A DNA stretch of 64,000 nucleotides from Brevundimonas bullata (lineage in GTDB: Bacteria; Pseudomonadota; Alphaproteobacteria; Caulobacterales; Caulobacteraceae). The position numbers and the translations under genes are program-made. Below are positions 51,470 through 58,073 of the stretch, piece after piece. The stretch is from positions 1 to 64,000 of the forward strand of contig NZ_JACHLM010000007.1 of assembly GCF_014207965.1 (NCBI RefSeq). Reading direction: 5' to 3'. Within the stretch, counting starts at the first letter, position 1. Each line of letters opens with the position of its first letter. A model generated the notes under the pieces. It saw only the letters and a program-made list of their open reading frames with translations, did no database searches and was not told the origin of the DNA.

Positions 51470-52206
51470 CAGACCACCACCCGATCTTCCACGACATTGA
51501 AACCGGGGATGGAGCGCTTGCCGGCCCGCACGTCGTCGTCAGCCAGCTTTTGCAGGACCGCGTCGAAGGCTTCGGGGTTCGTCTTCCAATAGTGGACGGC
51601 TGCGACTTGGCTGCTGACCCGCTCGGCGCGCCAGACGGAGCGGAGCGTGGTGGCGCGGGCGCCGCCGGTCACATGGGCGCGGTCGGCAGCGGCGCGGTTG
51701 GCCTCGGTCGTCGCCTTGCGAGCTTCCGTGACCAGAGCCTCGGCGGCCTCCTTGGCTTCCAGATTGTCGGTCGCGGCGGCGCGGGCGGCCTCGGCGGCGG
51801 CCGCCTGAGCGGCTTCTGCCTGAGCGCGAGCCACCTTCTCGGCCTCGCGCTTGGCGTCGTCCTGAGCCTTGAGGAAGGGCGCCAGCGCGGCCTTGCACGC
51901 CTCGGCGGCGAGGACCGTCTTGCCCTTGACCCGCGTCGTGTTGCCGATCAGGGGCAGATAGCGTTCCTGCACCTCGGCCTTGCCGTCATCAAACGGCTTG
52001 TTCTCCAGCTTGCGAGCTTCGCCTGCGGCCTTCTCGGCCTGACGGATTTCGGCCAGCAATGCGCCGATCTCGTCAGCGACGGCCTGAGACGTGACCGGCT
52101 CGCCATCCAAGAAGCCCTTGGCCTGGGTGAACAGGTCTTCGATGTTGATCCGCACCGCATCAAAGGGCGACGGCTCATTGCGGAGTTGGACGTGACCATC
52201 AGCCAT
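51469..52206 (-). CDS. Phage protein with long Ala/Glu-rich coiled coil (245 aa)
   Basis: Residues 100-175 are a near-continuous helix of Ala, Glu, Lys and Arg (KREAEKVARAQAEAAQAAAA...). The flanking parts are conserved-looking (INIEDLFTQAKGFLDGEPVT at the start; RSVWRAERVSSQVAAVHYWK near the end). Proteins of this design occur beside phage annealing proteins and exonucleases. Enzymatic role unknown. It is placed two bases after the Rad52-like gene and abuts ninB. Confidence 0.65.
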   Translation of the reverse strand: MADGHVQLRNEPSPFDAVRINIEDLFTQAKGFLDGEPVTSQAVADEIGALLAEIRQAEKAAGEARKLENKPFDDGKAEVQERYLPLIGNTTRVKGKTVLAAEACKAALAPFLKAQDDAKREAEKVARAQAEAAQAAAAEAARAAATDNLEAKEAAEALVTEARKATTEANRAAADRAHVTGGARATTLRSVWRAERVSSQVAAVHYWKTNPEAFDAVLQKLADDDVRAGKRSIPGFNVVEDRVVV

Positions 52207-52208
52207 GA

Positions 52209-52991
52209 CTACGCGGCCTCCTGCTGATCAAAGGGGGTGTCGCCGGGGAAGCTGTCGTCAGCGGCAGGCTTGTCGGCGGCGATGAACTCGGCGCGCCGGG
52301 CCTCATAGCGACGGGTGATTGTGTCCAGCTTGTCGGGATCGGCAGTGGACAGGGCGGCGCAGACCTTGGAGCCCTTGGCCCATGCGGCTTCCAGATCGAC
52401 CCGGCTCGTCACCTTATTCAGGGCGCCGAGGAAGAGGTCGGCCCGGTCGTTCAGCGTCGGCTCTTTCGCCCCCCCGCCCTCGCTGGAAGGTTTGCCGGCC
52501 TCTTCGTCGGGGCCGTGCAGATCGCCCTTGTGCCAAAGGTCCAAGGCGGCGCCGAAGCGCATGGCGGCGTTGCGCAGGGCGTCGCCGATGACTTCCTTCT
52601 CGCGGGCGCCGGGGTCGGCTCCAGGCTTGGCGGCGGCGTGGCCGTAGCCGAGGCGCGTGACGCCACAGATCGTCAGCTTGATCCAGAGTCCGCCGTTGCT
52701 GTCGAAGGCCGGCAGGCCGTCGCGGAACGCTACCGGCTCCCACGACCACGTGGGGTCGGTGTCCAGCAGGCGATCCGTCAGCGCGGCATGGCCGACATAG
52801 TCCAGGTGCACAACGTCGGGATGGTGCCAGCTTCCGCACTCCCTGCAGCGGATGCCCTTTTTGTAGTCGGCCTTGACGGCTTCGGTCTGCTGCTTCGTCG
52901 GCTTGGGAAGCTTGCTAATGTGGTGCGCGGCGAACGGCGAGCGCAGCAGGGCCAGCCCCGTCAGCGGCGCCTCTGTCTTGGCATCAGTCAT
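52209..52991 (-). CDS. Rad52-like single-strand annealing protein (Sak type)
   Basis: The 260-residue protein has the Rad52/22 core: LDYVGHAALTDRLLDTDPTW, then SWEPVAFRDGLP, LWIKLTICGVTRLGYGHA, and KEVIGDALRNAAMRFGAALD followed by LWHKGD. This order (helix with DRL, WS-x-E, a beta hairpin, and ALRN-AAMRFG helix) is the signature of phage Rad52-superfamily annealases. A Cys-rich insert (CRECGSWHH) near residue 50 could bind zinc. The C-terminal tail ends in DDSFPGDTPFDQ, an acidic end like that used by SSB to recruit partners. Confidence 0.75.
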   Translation of the reverse strand: MTDAKTEAPLTGLALLRSPFAAHHISKLPKPTKQQTEAVKADYKKGIRCRECGSWHHPDVVHLDYVGHAALTDRLLDTDPTWSWEPVAFRDGLPAFDSNGGLWIKLTICGVTRLGYGHAAAKPGADPGAREKEVIGDALRNAAMRFGAALDLWHKGDLHGPDEEAGKPSSEGGGAKEPTLNDRADLFLGALNKVTSRVDLEAAWAKGSKVCAALSTADPDKLDTITRRYEARRAEFIAADKPAADDSFPGDTPFDQQEAA

Positions 52992-53182
52992 TGAGAAATC
53001 TCCGTGTCCATCGCGAACAGCACCCCCTCATCGCCGCAGTAGTCGCAGCAATGGGTCAGGCGGTTCACGCAGTAGGGGCAGGCCACAAGGTCGCCGTGGC
53101 GCGGGGCGCGGAAGGTCCAGCCATCCGGGGCGCTTGTTAGGCTCGACCCCCGTTCCGTGGCTGTGGATTGAGTGACGGCCAT
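52988..53182 (-). CDS. Small zinc-ribbon-like phage protein (64 aa)
   Basis: From the ATG at 53182 (MAVTQSTATERGSSLTSAPD) the product has two Cys pairs, CPYC and CDYC, spaced ten residues apart, which suggests a treble-clef or zinc-ribbon fold. It overlaps the annealase gene start. It could be a DNA-binding helper. No family recognised. Confidence 0.6.
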   Translation of the reverse strand: MAVTQSTATERGSSLTSAPDGWTFRAPRHGDLVACPYCVNRLTHCCDYCGDEGVLFAMDTEISQ

Positions 53183-53394
53183 CACGAAGCGCTCCAGAGC
53201 AGAGCGGCCATGAAAGCCACGAACAGGGTGCAGGCCGATGCGCTGGTGACGTTGCCGATCCACCAGCCAGCCGAACGGCGGGGCATGAACGGAACGGACC
53301 ACGGATCGCCGGGGCGGTCCTCGCAGGCCAGTTCGCGGTAGCGCTCGCGAGCCTCGGCCCAGGGCTCGGCGGGGATAACGCGGAGGTCGGTCAC
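53182..53394 (-). CDS. Small phage membrane protein (70 aa)
   Basis: The start is a GTG at 53394 that overlaps the preceding stop (GTGA). The product MTDLRVIPAEPWAEARERYR has a charged N-terminal domain and one C-terminal helix (NVTSASACTLFVAFMAALLW). The C-tail-anchored layout is clear. Function unknown. Confidence 0.55.
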   Translation of the reverse strand: MTDLRVIPAEPWAEARERYRELACEDRPGDPWSVPFMPRRSAGWWIGNVTSASACTLFVAFMAALLWSAS

Positions 53395-53681
53395 GCAGCC
53401 CTCGCAGCGATGGCTTCTGCGCAAGCCTTTCGGCCCGCCATTGCGCGCAGAAGTTTGCGGACCTCAGCGCTATCGACCGGAGGCTCGTAGCCCATGACAG
53501 CGCGCCACAGGTCTTCCTTGCCCTTGAAGTTGGCGAAGATGGCCCCGGTGGACATGCCCGCCGCCTTGGCGATCACGCGGATGGTGGCGGCTTCGTAGGA
53601 GCCAGGCTCGGCCCAGACGGCGCGAGCGGCGACGATCAGCTTTTCGCGGGTCGCGGCCTTGGCGAGTTGACGACGGTTCAT
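53391..53681 (-). CDS. TetR-type DNA-binding domain without ligand domain (96 aa)
   Basis: Residues 8-60 are a TetR/AcrR N-terminal helix-turn-helix: AATREKLIVAARAVWAEPGS, ATIRVIAKAAGMSTGAIFAN and FKGKEDLWRAVMGYEP. Normal TetR proteins continue with about 130 residues of ligand-binding and dimer domain. Here only 36 residues follow. It is coupled to neighbouring phage genes by overlaps, so the short form is not a recent truncation. It may be a phage regulator that binds DNA as a small dimer or competes with a host TetR protein. Confidence 0.8.
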   Translation of the reverse strand: MNRRQLAKAATREKLIVAARAVWAEPGSYEAATIRVIAKAAGMSTGAIFANFKGKEDLWRAVMGYEPPVDSAEVRKLLRAMAGRKACAEAIAARAA

Positions 53682-53914
53682 GCGGCAATCTCCTGCGGGG
53701 CTTGCAGGGCAGCGAGAGCGGCGCGCAGTTCGTTGGCGCAGCGCAGGTCGCGTTCCTGAATGAAGGTGATGACTTCCGGGTCGAGCGGCTTGCGCTCTAC
53801 GGCGGCGATGTCAGCGAGGTAGAAGTCCCGCATGGCCGCAGCCTTGGAAGGGGTGAGGGTGGTTCCGGCGATGGAGCGGATGGTTCCGGCCTCGGCCCAG
53901 TAGGAGACGGTCAT
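53678..53914 (-). CDS. Hypothetical phage protein (78 aa)
   Basis: From the ATG at 53914 (MTVSYWAEAGTIRSIAGTTL) the protein is short and helical with a central LADIAAVERKPLDPEVITFI. Overlaps both neighbours by four bases. No family recognised. Confidence 0.6.
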   Translation of the reverse strand: MTVSYWAEAGTIRSIAGTTLTPSKAAAMRDFYLADIAAVERKPLDPEVITFIQERDLRCANELRAALAALQAPQEIAA

Positions 53915-54102
53915 GCCGCTTGCTCCCAGCACTCGCCATTCATGGCGGACCACAGGGCGCGGTCAAAAGCGACTTCCTCGGGATTGGTCGGGACCGGGCC
54001 GAAAGGGACGGTCAGCGCGTGGTAAGCGGCGCGGGCGGAACCGTAGCGGGCCACTTCAACAGCGACGCGGGCTTCGGCTTGTGTCTGTGTGGTGCTGGCC
54101 AT
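53911..54102 (-). CDS. Hypothetical phage protein (63 aa)
   Basis: A small Ala-rich protein (MASTTQTQAEARVAVEVARY...) ending NGECWEQAA. It shares a start style, MA(S/R)TTQT, with the next gene upstream, which suggests that the two starts derive from duplication. No family recognised. Confidence 0.6.
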   Translation of the reverse strand: MASTTQTQAEARVAVEVARYGSARAAYHALTVPFGPVPTNPEEVAFDRALWSAMNGECWEQAA

Positions 54103-54106
54103 CGGA

Positions 54107-54430
54107 TCAGGCCCGCGCCAGCTCGGCGGTCATCGACGTGATGACGCGCTGCGGATTGGAGAAGGCGGCGGCGATGAACTGGCTGCGCGTCTGTTTGACG
54201 GTCAGGCCATAGGGCTTGCCCATCTCGGCCATGCGCTCGTCAGAGACTGCGGCGACCAGCTCTTTGACCTTCGCCATTTCCTCCCGCTTCGTAGCGCGGC
54301 GTTGGCGGGCGTTGGTCTCGAAAGCAGCGTGTTCGGCCTTCAGGTGCTTCGTGATCTGGGCGTCGATGTTCCCGCGCTTGGCGAGCGGGATATTCACAAT
54401 GGCGTTGTCGGTCTGTGTGGTGCGGGCCAT
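54107..54430 (-). CDS. First gene of the leftward early operon, unknown (107 aa)
   Basis: The product MARTTQTDNAIVNIPLAKRG continues with a basic, helical body (FETNARQRRATKREEMAKVK) and no known family. As the promoter-proximal gene, 31 bp from the nearest operator at 54461-54473, it occupies the position of lambda N. Its basic character would suit an RNA-binding antiterminator, but no arginine-rich motif is decisive. Confidence 0.65.
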   Translation of the reverse strand: MARTTQTDNAIVNIPLAKRGNIDAQITKHLKAEHAAFETNARQRRATKREEMAKVKELVAAVSDERMAEMGKPYGLTVKQTRSQFIAAAFSNPQRVITSMTAELARA

Positions 54431-54460
54431 GTCGTGGGCTCTCTCTGGTGTGAGAGAACC

Positions 54461-54473
54461 CTACATAACGTAG
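54461..54473. promoter_or_regulatory. Operator O1 of the leftward control region
   Basis: CTACATAACGTAG is an inverted repeat of the form CTAC-N5-GTAG, 31 bp upstream of the first leftward gene. The same form recurs perfectly at 54495 and 55505, so these are likely binding sites for the prophage repressor or Cro. Confidence 0.75.
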
Positions 54474-54494
54474 ACCAACAGCGCAAGCTAAAAT

Positions 54495-54507
54495 CTACAG
54501 AATGTAG
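54495..54507. promoter_or_regulatory. Operator O2 of the leftward control region
   Basis: CTACAGAATGTAG has perfect CTAC/GTAG arms with five bases between. Its centre is 34 bp from that of O1, about three helical turns, allowing cooperative binding on one face of the DNA. Weaker relatives are at 54546-54558 and 54606-54618. Confidence 0.75.
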
Positions 54508-54545
54508 AGGATGGTCTCGGCGGTATACGTCAAAACCGGTCGCAG

Positions 54546-54558
54546 CTTGATAATGTAG
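54546..54558. promoter_or_regulatory. Degenerate operator half-site
   Basis: CTTGATAATGTAG keeps the right arm GTAG and the central ATAAT/AGAAT-like spacer of the perfect sites, while the left arm deviates in two bases. Its position between O2 and the rightward gene at 54613 fits an auxiliary site. Confidence 0.45.
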
Positions 54559-54612
54559 ACTCGCCAAAGATCGTCGTTCGGCTAAGCTTGTCCCGTTGAG
54601 GAAGCCTGTAGA

Positions 54613-54825
54613 ATGCAGCGTAAGACGATCTATTGCACCCAGACGTTCGCCCGCATTGATGGGCGCATCGTGCCGATGAACCGGCGACAGCATCTAAACG
54701 CTGAGCGGGCGATGCGGGCAGCGTCGATCCTCGCGCAGCGCAAGGCGGGCGTGGCGGTGTTCAGCCTGGATGGTGTGCCGTCAGTCGATCACGCCCGGTC
54801 CTCGCCTGGATTTAGCCGTCAGTAA
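54613..54825 (+). CDS. Hypothetical phage protein read rightward from the control region (70 aa)
   Basis: The start MQRKTIYCTQTFARIDGRIV continues with PMNRRQHLNAERAMRAASIL, a basic helix, and ends SSPGFSRQ. A degenerate operator (CTGTAGAATGCAG, 54606-54618) overlaps its ATG, so it should be tightly repressed in the lysogen. It is the only rightward gene in this part and opposes the convergent membrane-protein gene. No family recognised. Confidence 0.65.
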   Translation: MQRKTIYCTQTFARIDGRIVPMNRRQHLNAERAMRAASILAQRKAGVAVFSLDGVPSVDHARSSPGFSRQ

Positions 54826-55100
54826 GACCGCGCCGCGGCGATCCAGATCCCGCCCACGACCACAAGGGGCCAGAGCGCGGCGGCGACGACAGCGGCGGTA
54901 AGAGCGGCGATAGCGCCAGGCAACCAACCAAGCGCCAGGCCGGGGAACTGGTATCTCTCAGCGGCAAACCACCACACGCCGAAGAAGCAGATCAGGGCGA
55001 AAAGCGCCCACGCGATCAGCGCTCCGATCCCGTAGATCGTCTGCCAGTTGGTCAGAAACCAATCCGCCAATGTCGTCCCTCCCCAAGGTTCAGCCGACAT
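54819..55100 (-). CDS. Phage membrane protein beside the repressor (93 aa)
   Basis: The protein has three hydrophobic segments (about 21-45, 55-72 and 73-92) after MSAEPWGGTTLADWFLTNWQ. It lies 15 bp downstream of the repressor gene and on the same strand, so it should be expressed from the lysogen. Lysogenic membrane proteins in this position often give superinfection exclusion. That role is inferred from position only. Confidence 0.65.
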   Translation of the reverse strand: MSAEPWGGTTLADWFLTNWQTIYGIGALIAWALFALICFFGVWWFAAERYQFPGLALGWLPGAIAALTAAVVAAALWPLVVVGGIWIAAARSY

Positions 55101-55115
55101 TCGGCTGTGAATGTT

Positions 55116-55433
55116 TTATCCGCCCGTGCCGGTGCGCTTGAAGCTTTCCAAAACCTTGAGGGCCTGCGCCCGACTCTCAGTCGGGATGTCCGCCCAGATG
55201 TCCAGAATGTCGGTTGGCAGGTTTTCGGGGTCGTGCTGCATGATGTAGCCGACCGACGTGTTCAGCGCTTCCGCCAGCTGGGGAAGCCACTTGTCCGTAA
55301 GGCGACGGGCGCCGGTCTCCCAGTGGCCGATGCTCGCGACGGAACAGCCGACGATATCCGCCAGCTCCTCTTGGGTCATGTGCCGGAAGGTCCGCCACGC
55401 AGCCAGGTGGTTAGGATAGGCTTGTCCGTTCAT
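55116..55433 (-). CDS. Prophage repressor (CI-like, XRE family)
   Basis: From the ATG at 55433 the 105-residue protein is an N-terminal XRE helix-turn-helix (AAWRTFRHMTQEELADIVGC, SVASIGHWETGARRLTDKWL) followed by a short helical tail. It lacks the LexA-like self-cleaving domain of lambda CI, so induction cannot work through RecA-driven autocleavage. It is divergent from the Cro-like gene with operators between them. The nearest operator (55436-55448) lies just upstream of its start, consistent with autoregulation. Confidence 0.85.
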   Translation of the reverse strand: MNGQAYPNHLAAWRTFRHMTQEELADIVGCSVASIGHWETGARRLTDKWLPQLAEALNTSVGYIMQHDPENLPTDILDIWADIPTESRAQALKVLESFKRTGTGG

Positions 55434-55435
55434 CC

Positions 55436-55448
55436 CTACATTGTGGAG
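55436..55448. promoter_or_regulatory. Degenerate operator at the repressor start
   Basis: CTACATTGTGGAG has a perfect left arm CTAC and a right arm GGAG, one base off GTAG. It lies two bases upstream of the repressor ATG. A further half-site with AGAATGTAG is at 55474-55482. Confidence 0.5.
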
Positions 55449-55504
55449 CGATAGGCTCGGGCCGTCCTCGGCCAGAATGTAGAATTCCGGCTTGTGCTCT
55501 AGGT

Positions 55505-55517
55505 CTACAAAGCGTAG
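55505..55517. promoter_or_regulatory. Operator in front of cro
   Basis: CTACAAAGCGTAG is a perfect CTAC-N5-GTAG site nine bases upstream of the Cro-like gene start, where it would cover the promoter or transcription start. Confidence 0.75.
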
Positions 55518-55526
55518 GCTTCCGGC

Positions 55527-55763
55527 ATGTCCAACAACACTGTCCAAGCCATGATCGGCGCGGGGCTTTCCAAAAGCTTCGCCTACCACGTCGCCAGCGG
55601 GGCGCGCTCGATCAGCGTGCCTCTGGCGCTTTGGCTCCACGAGCACGACGGGCTGAAGGTTGGCCCCCTGATAGGGAAGACCCCGTCTCAGATAAGGGCG
55701 CTTCGCTCCGTTTACGAACCCAAGGCCCCCGACAGCGTCGTGCGGCGCCGACAGCGGAACTAG
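55527..55763 (+). CDS. Cro-like repressor
   Basis: The 78-residue protein (MSNNTVQAMIGAGLSKSFAY) shows a compact helix-turn-helix, with HVASGARSISVPLALWLHEH as the recognition region, then GPLIGKTPSQIRALRSVY. Size, position and divergent orientation to the repressor fit Cro. It would shut off repressor synthesis early in lytic growth by binding the shared operators. Confidence 0.78.
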   Translation: MSNNTVQAMIGAGLSKSFAYHVASGARSISVPLALWLHEHDGLKVGPLIGKTPSQIRALRSVYEPKAPDSVVRRRQRN

Positions 55764-55782
55764 GCCCGTGTTCGGGGGGGCT

Positions 55783-56097
55783 TCAGACATTCAGATCCGG
55801 TCGGAGAGTGGACGCTCCGGCTCGGCCAGACCCTGCCGGTTTGTACCCCTGATCGGCAGGGTCGCCCCCCGCTTTGGCGCGGTAGGCCCTCGCTACACGG
55901 CGCAGGCTTTCCGCCACCTTGGGTTCGGACTGATCCGCCAGGGCTTCGCACCGCGCCGCGCCAGCAGCCCACTCGGCCGAGCTGATGCGGGAAGCGGGCA
56001 GGGGATCACGGCTCGCGGTGCGGGCGACGAAGTCCACGTAGATCACTTCGCCGCCCGTCGCGGCGTCTCGCTGTCTGTCCATGGCGCTGTTGTGCAC
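55783..56097 (-). CDS. Possible leftward phage gene (104 aa)
   Basis: A minus-strand frame MHNSAMDRQRDAATGGEVIY continues VDFVARTASRDPLPASRISS and AKVAESLRRVARAYR-like helical sequence. Its composition is more protein-like than the overlapping plus-strand frames. Yet it would run against the surrounding rightward operon, between cro and the next rightward gene, as lambda oop or small antisense genes do. The start may be the inner ATG at 56082. Confidence 0.4.
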   Translation of the reverse strand: MHNSAMDRQRDAATGGEVIYVDFVARTASRDPLPASRISSAEWAAGAARCEALADQSEPKVAESLRRVARAYRAKAGGDPADQGYKPAGSGRAGASTLRPDLNV

Positions 56098-56159
56098 CTG
56101 CGAACGGCAAAGCTCACCGAAACAATCACCCCAGAACGTTGCATGAACAGGAGCCCGGC

Positions 56160-56579
56160 ATGAGCGTGCCCGTCATCAAGTCGCTAACCAAGCGCATCCG
56201 CAAACGTATCGGCTCGTCTGAGCTGGCGGCCATGGCCTGCGGACTGTCGAACAAGGGCGCGTGGAGCCTCTACGAGAGCGAGAACCACCCCGACACGACC
56301 CTGCCGCTGCACCGCTTCCTTGAGTGCGCCAACGACGCCGAGAAACAGGCGCTTATCGACCTGATCAAGCTGACGATGGAGGGCGACGCGGCCCCCGACT
56401 GCGCCAACACCGAGGCCAGCGAGACGACCGAGGCGGCGGCCGATCTGCAACGCGCCGTTCGGGAGGCCCTGCTCGACGGCACCCTGACCCCGATGGAGCG
56501 CCGCACGATCACCGAGCAGGCCATGAGCGTGAAGGCCAACGCCGATGACGTGATCCAGGCCGTGAGCGAGGGATCGTGA
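56160..56579 (+). CDS. Phage regulatory protein (CII-position, 139 aa)
   Basis: The start MSVPVIKSLTKRIRKRIGSS is followed by ELAAMACGLSNKGAWSLYES, which could be a helix-turn-helix. An acidic mid-part (NTEASETTEAAADLQRAVRE) and SVKANADDVIQAVSEGS complete it. Position after cro suggests a CII-like activator, but no family match is certain. The ATG at 56160 was chosen over a TTG seven codons earlier. Confidence 0.65.
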   Translation: MSVPVIKSLTKRIRKRIGSSELAAMACGLSNKGAWSLYESENHPDTTLPLHRFLECANDAEKQALIDLIKLTMEGDAAPDCANTEASETTEAAADLQRAVREALLDGTLTPMERRTITEQAMSVKANADDVIQAVSEGS

Positions 56580-56791
56580 TGTTCGGCTTCCGCAAAGCCC
56601 GCGCCCGTCTGCGCCTGGATGCTGCCAACCGCGCATTCGCCGCAGCCTACGCTGCCCGGCTCGCCGCCGAGGCCGAACCGATCACCCAAACCATCGGCCA
56701 CACCCGCGCCGCGCTTCAACGCGCCCGCGCCGAGCAGATGGCCGCCGAGCTGGCCTACGCCGCGGTCGCTCCGAAACCCCTTCACGCCTGA
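56579..56791 (+). CDS. Hypothetical phage protein (70 aa)
   Basis: A highly Ala/Arg-rich helical protein (MFGFRKARARLRLDAANRAF...) that follows the previous stop immediately, overlapping by one base. It has the look of a long amphipathic helix. No family recognised. Confidence 0.55.
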   Translation: MFGFRKARARLRLDAANRAFAAAYAARLAAEAEPITQTIGHTRAALQRARAEQMAAELAYAAVAPKPLHA

Positions 56792-56805
56792 TCCGAGAGA
56801 ACCCC

Positions 56806-57078
56806 ATGACCGATACGACATTCGACGCATCACCCGATGTTCTGACATCCGCAGCCCAAGGCCGTCTGCGCTCCATCATCGAGCGCGTTGAGCGACTTGA
56901 GGAAGACAAGGCCGCTGTCCTTACCGACATCAAGGAAGTCCTGAGCGAAGCCAAGGGCGAAGGCTATGACGTGAAGATCATCCGCCAGGTCGTCCGCCTG
57001 CGCCGCATCGACAAGGCCAAGCGCCAAGAGGCCGAAGCCGTCCTCGACCTCTACCTTTCCGCGCTCGGGGAGGTCTGA
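56806..57078 (+). CDS. gapR: GapR-family (DUF2312) chromosome-structuring protein, phage copy
   Basis: The 90-residue protein matches GapR almost end to end: [40 protein letters not shown] and [20 protein letters not shown]. In Caulobacter GapR is an essential nucleoid protein that clamps overtwisted DNA ahead of polymerases and helps topoisomerases. A phage copy next to the SSB gene probably supports rapid phage replication or competes with the host protein. It is complete and lies two bases before ssb. Confidence 0.92.
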   Translation: MTDTTFDASPDVLTSAAQGRLRSIIERVERLEEDKAAVLTDIKEVLSEAKGEGYDVKIIRQVVRLRRIDKAKRQEAEAVLDLYLSALGEV

Positions 57079-57080
57079 TC

Positions 57081-57554
57081 ATGGCCGGCAGCGTCAACAA
57101 GGTCATCCTCATCGGCAACCTGGGCCGCGACCCGGAGATCCGCACTTTGAACAGCGGCGACCGCGTCGCCAACCTGCGCATCGCCACCTCCGAAAGCTGG
57201 CGCGATAAGGCGTCGGGCGAGCGCAAAGAAAAGACCGAGTGGCATCAGGTCGTCGTGTTCAACGAGCACATCGTGAAGACCTGCGAGAACTACCTGCAGA
57301 AAGGCTCGACCATCTACGTCGAAGGCTCGCTGCAGACCCGCAAATACACCGACCAACAGGGCGTAGAGAAATACTCGACCGAGATCGTCCTGCAGAAGTT
57401 CGGCGGCGTCCTGACCATGCTCGGCGGCAAGCCGCAGGGTGAAGGCGAACGCACCCAAGGCGACGACTATTCGTCCGGCTCCTCCTCGGGTGGTGCCAAC
57501 AAGCCGTCAGGTCCGCGCGAAAGCTACGACCTGAACGACGACATTCCGTTCTGA
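57081..57554 (+). CDS. ssb: Single-stranded DNA-binding protein
   Basis: The 157-residue protein has the OB fold ([80 protein letters not shown]) and the conserved acidic tip DLNDDIPF that recruits repair and replication proteins. The Gly/Ser-rich linker is short. It coats single-stranded DNA during phage replication and is the natural partner of NinB and the annealase. Confidence 0.95.
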   Translation: MAGSVNKVILIGNLGRDPEIRTLNSGDRVANLRIATSESWRDKASGERKEKTEWHQVVVFNEHIVKTCENYLQKGSTIYVEGSLQTRKYTDQQGVEKYSTEIVLQKFGGVLTMLGGKPQGEGERTQGDDYSSGSSSGGANKPSGPRESYDLNDDIPF

Positions 57555-57564
57555 GGGCGCGGCC

Positions 57565-57723
57565 GTGACCCAGACAGTCAACGTCGCGTCCTGCTTCGAG
57601 CGCGCGGGCGGTGGATACACGATCACGTTTAAGATCGGGACCACGCTCCTAACGGCCGCATCCGACCAGCCTGTGCAGCCCGGCGCCGACGTGACTGTGC
57701 GTGACGGCCGGGTGATCGCATGA
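57565..57723 (+). CDS. Small phage protein between ssb and the nuclease (52 aa)
   Basis: A GTG-started frame encodes MTQTVNVASCFERAGGGYTI, then TFKIGTTLLTAASDQPVQPG and ADVTVRDGRVIA, a beta-rich mini-protein. The stop overlaps the VRR-NUC start (ATGA), which supports translation. No family recognised. Confidence 0.6.
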   Translation: MTQTVNVASCFERAGGGYTITFKIGTTLLTAASDQPVQPGADVTVRDGRVIA

Positions 57724-58073
57724 CCGAGGACGCCTTGCAAAAGCTGGTCGTGCGCTTCCTCAAGATCGCAGCGCCCAACCTCGTCTTCTACCACCCGGCC
57801 AACGGTGGATTCCGCAACGTGAAGGAAGCCGCCAAGCTCAAGGCCATGGGCGTCAAGGCTGGGGTCGCTGACCTCGCCGTTGTCCTGCCTGACCTGCGCG
57901 CCGCCTTCATCGAGCTGAAGACCGCGACCGGCCGCATCAACGCCAACCAGGCCGAATTTCAATCCACCTGTGACCGCCTCGGCATTCCCTACGCCGTCTG
58001 CCGCTCCGTCGATGACGTAGCCGCGACGCTGACGGGCTGGGGCGTCCCACTCAGAGCCAGGAGCCCGGAATGA
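57720..58073 (+). CDS. VRR-NUC domain nuclease
   Basis: The 117-residue protein is a minimal VRR-NUC: YHPANGGFRNVKEAAKLKAM, GVKAGVADLAVVLPDLRAAF, then IELKTATGRINANQAEFQ. The PD-(D/E)xK residues are Asp51, Glu65 and Lys67. Phage VRR-NUC proteins act on branched DNA such as Holliday junctions and would resolve recombination or replication intermediates. It overlaps the following gene by four bases. Confidence 0.9.
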   Translation: MTEDALQKLVVRFLKIAAPNLVFYHPANGGFRNVKEAAKLKAMGVKAGVADLAVVLPDLRAAFIELKTATGRINANQAEFQSTCDRLGIPYAVCRSVDDVAATLTGWGVPLRARSPE

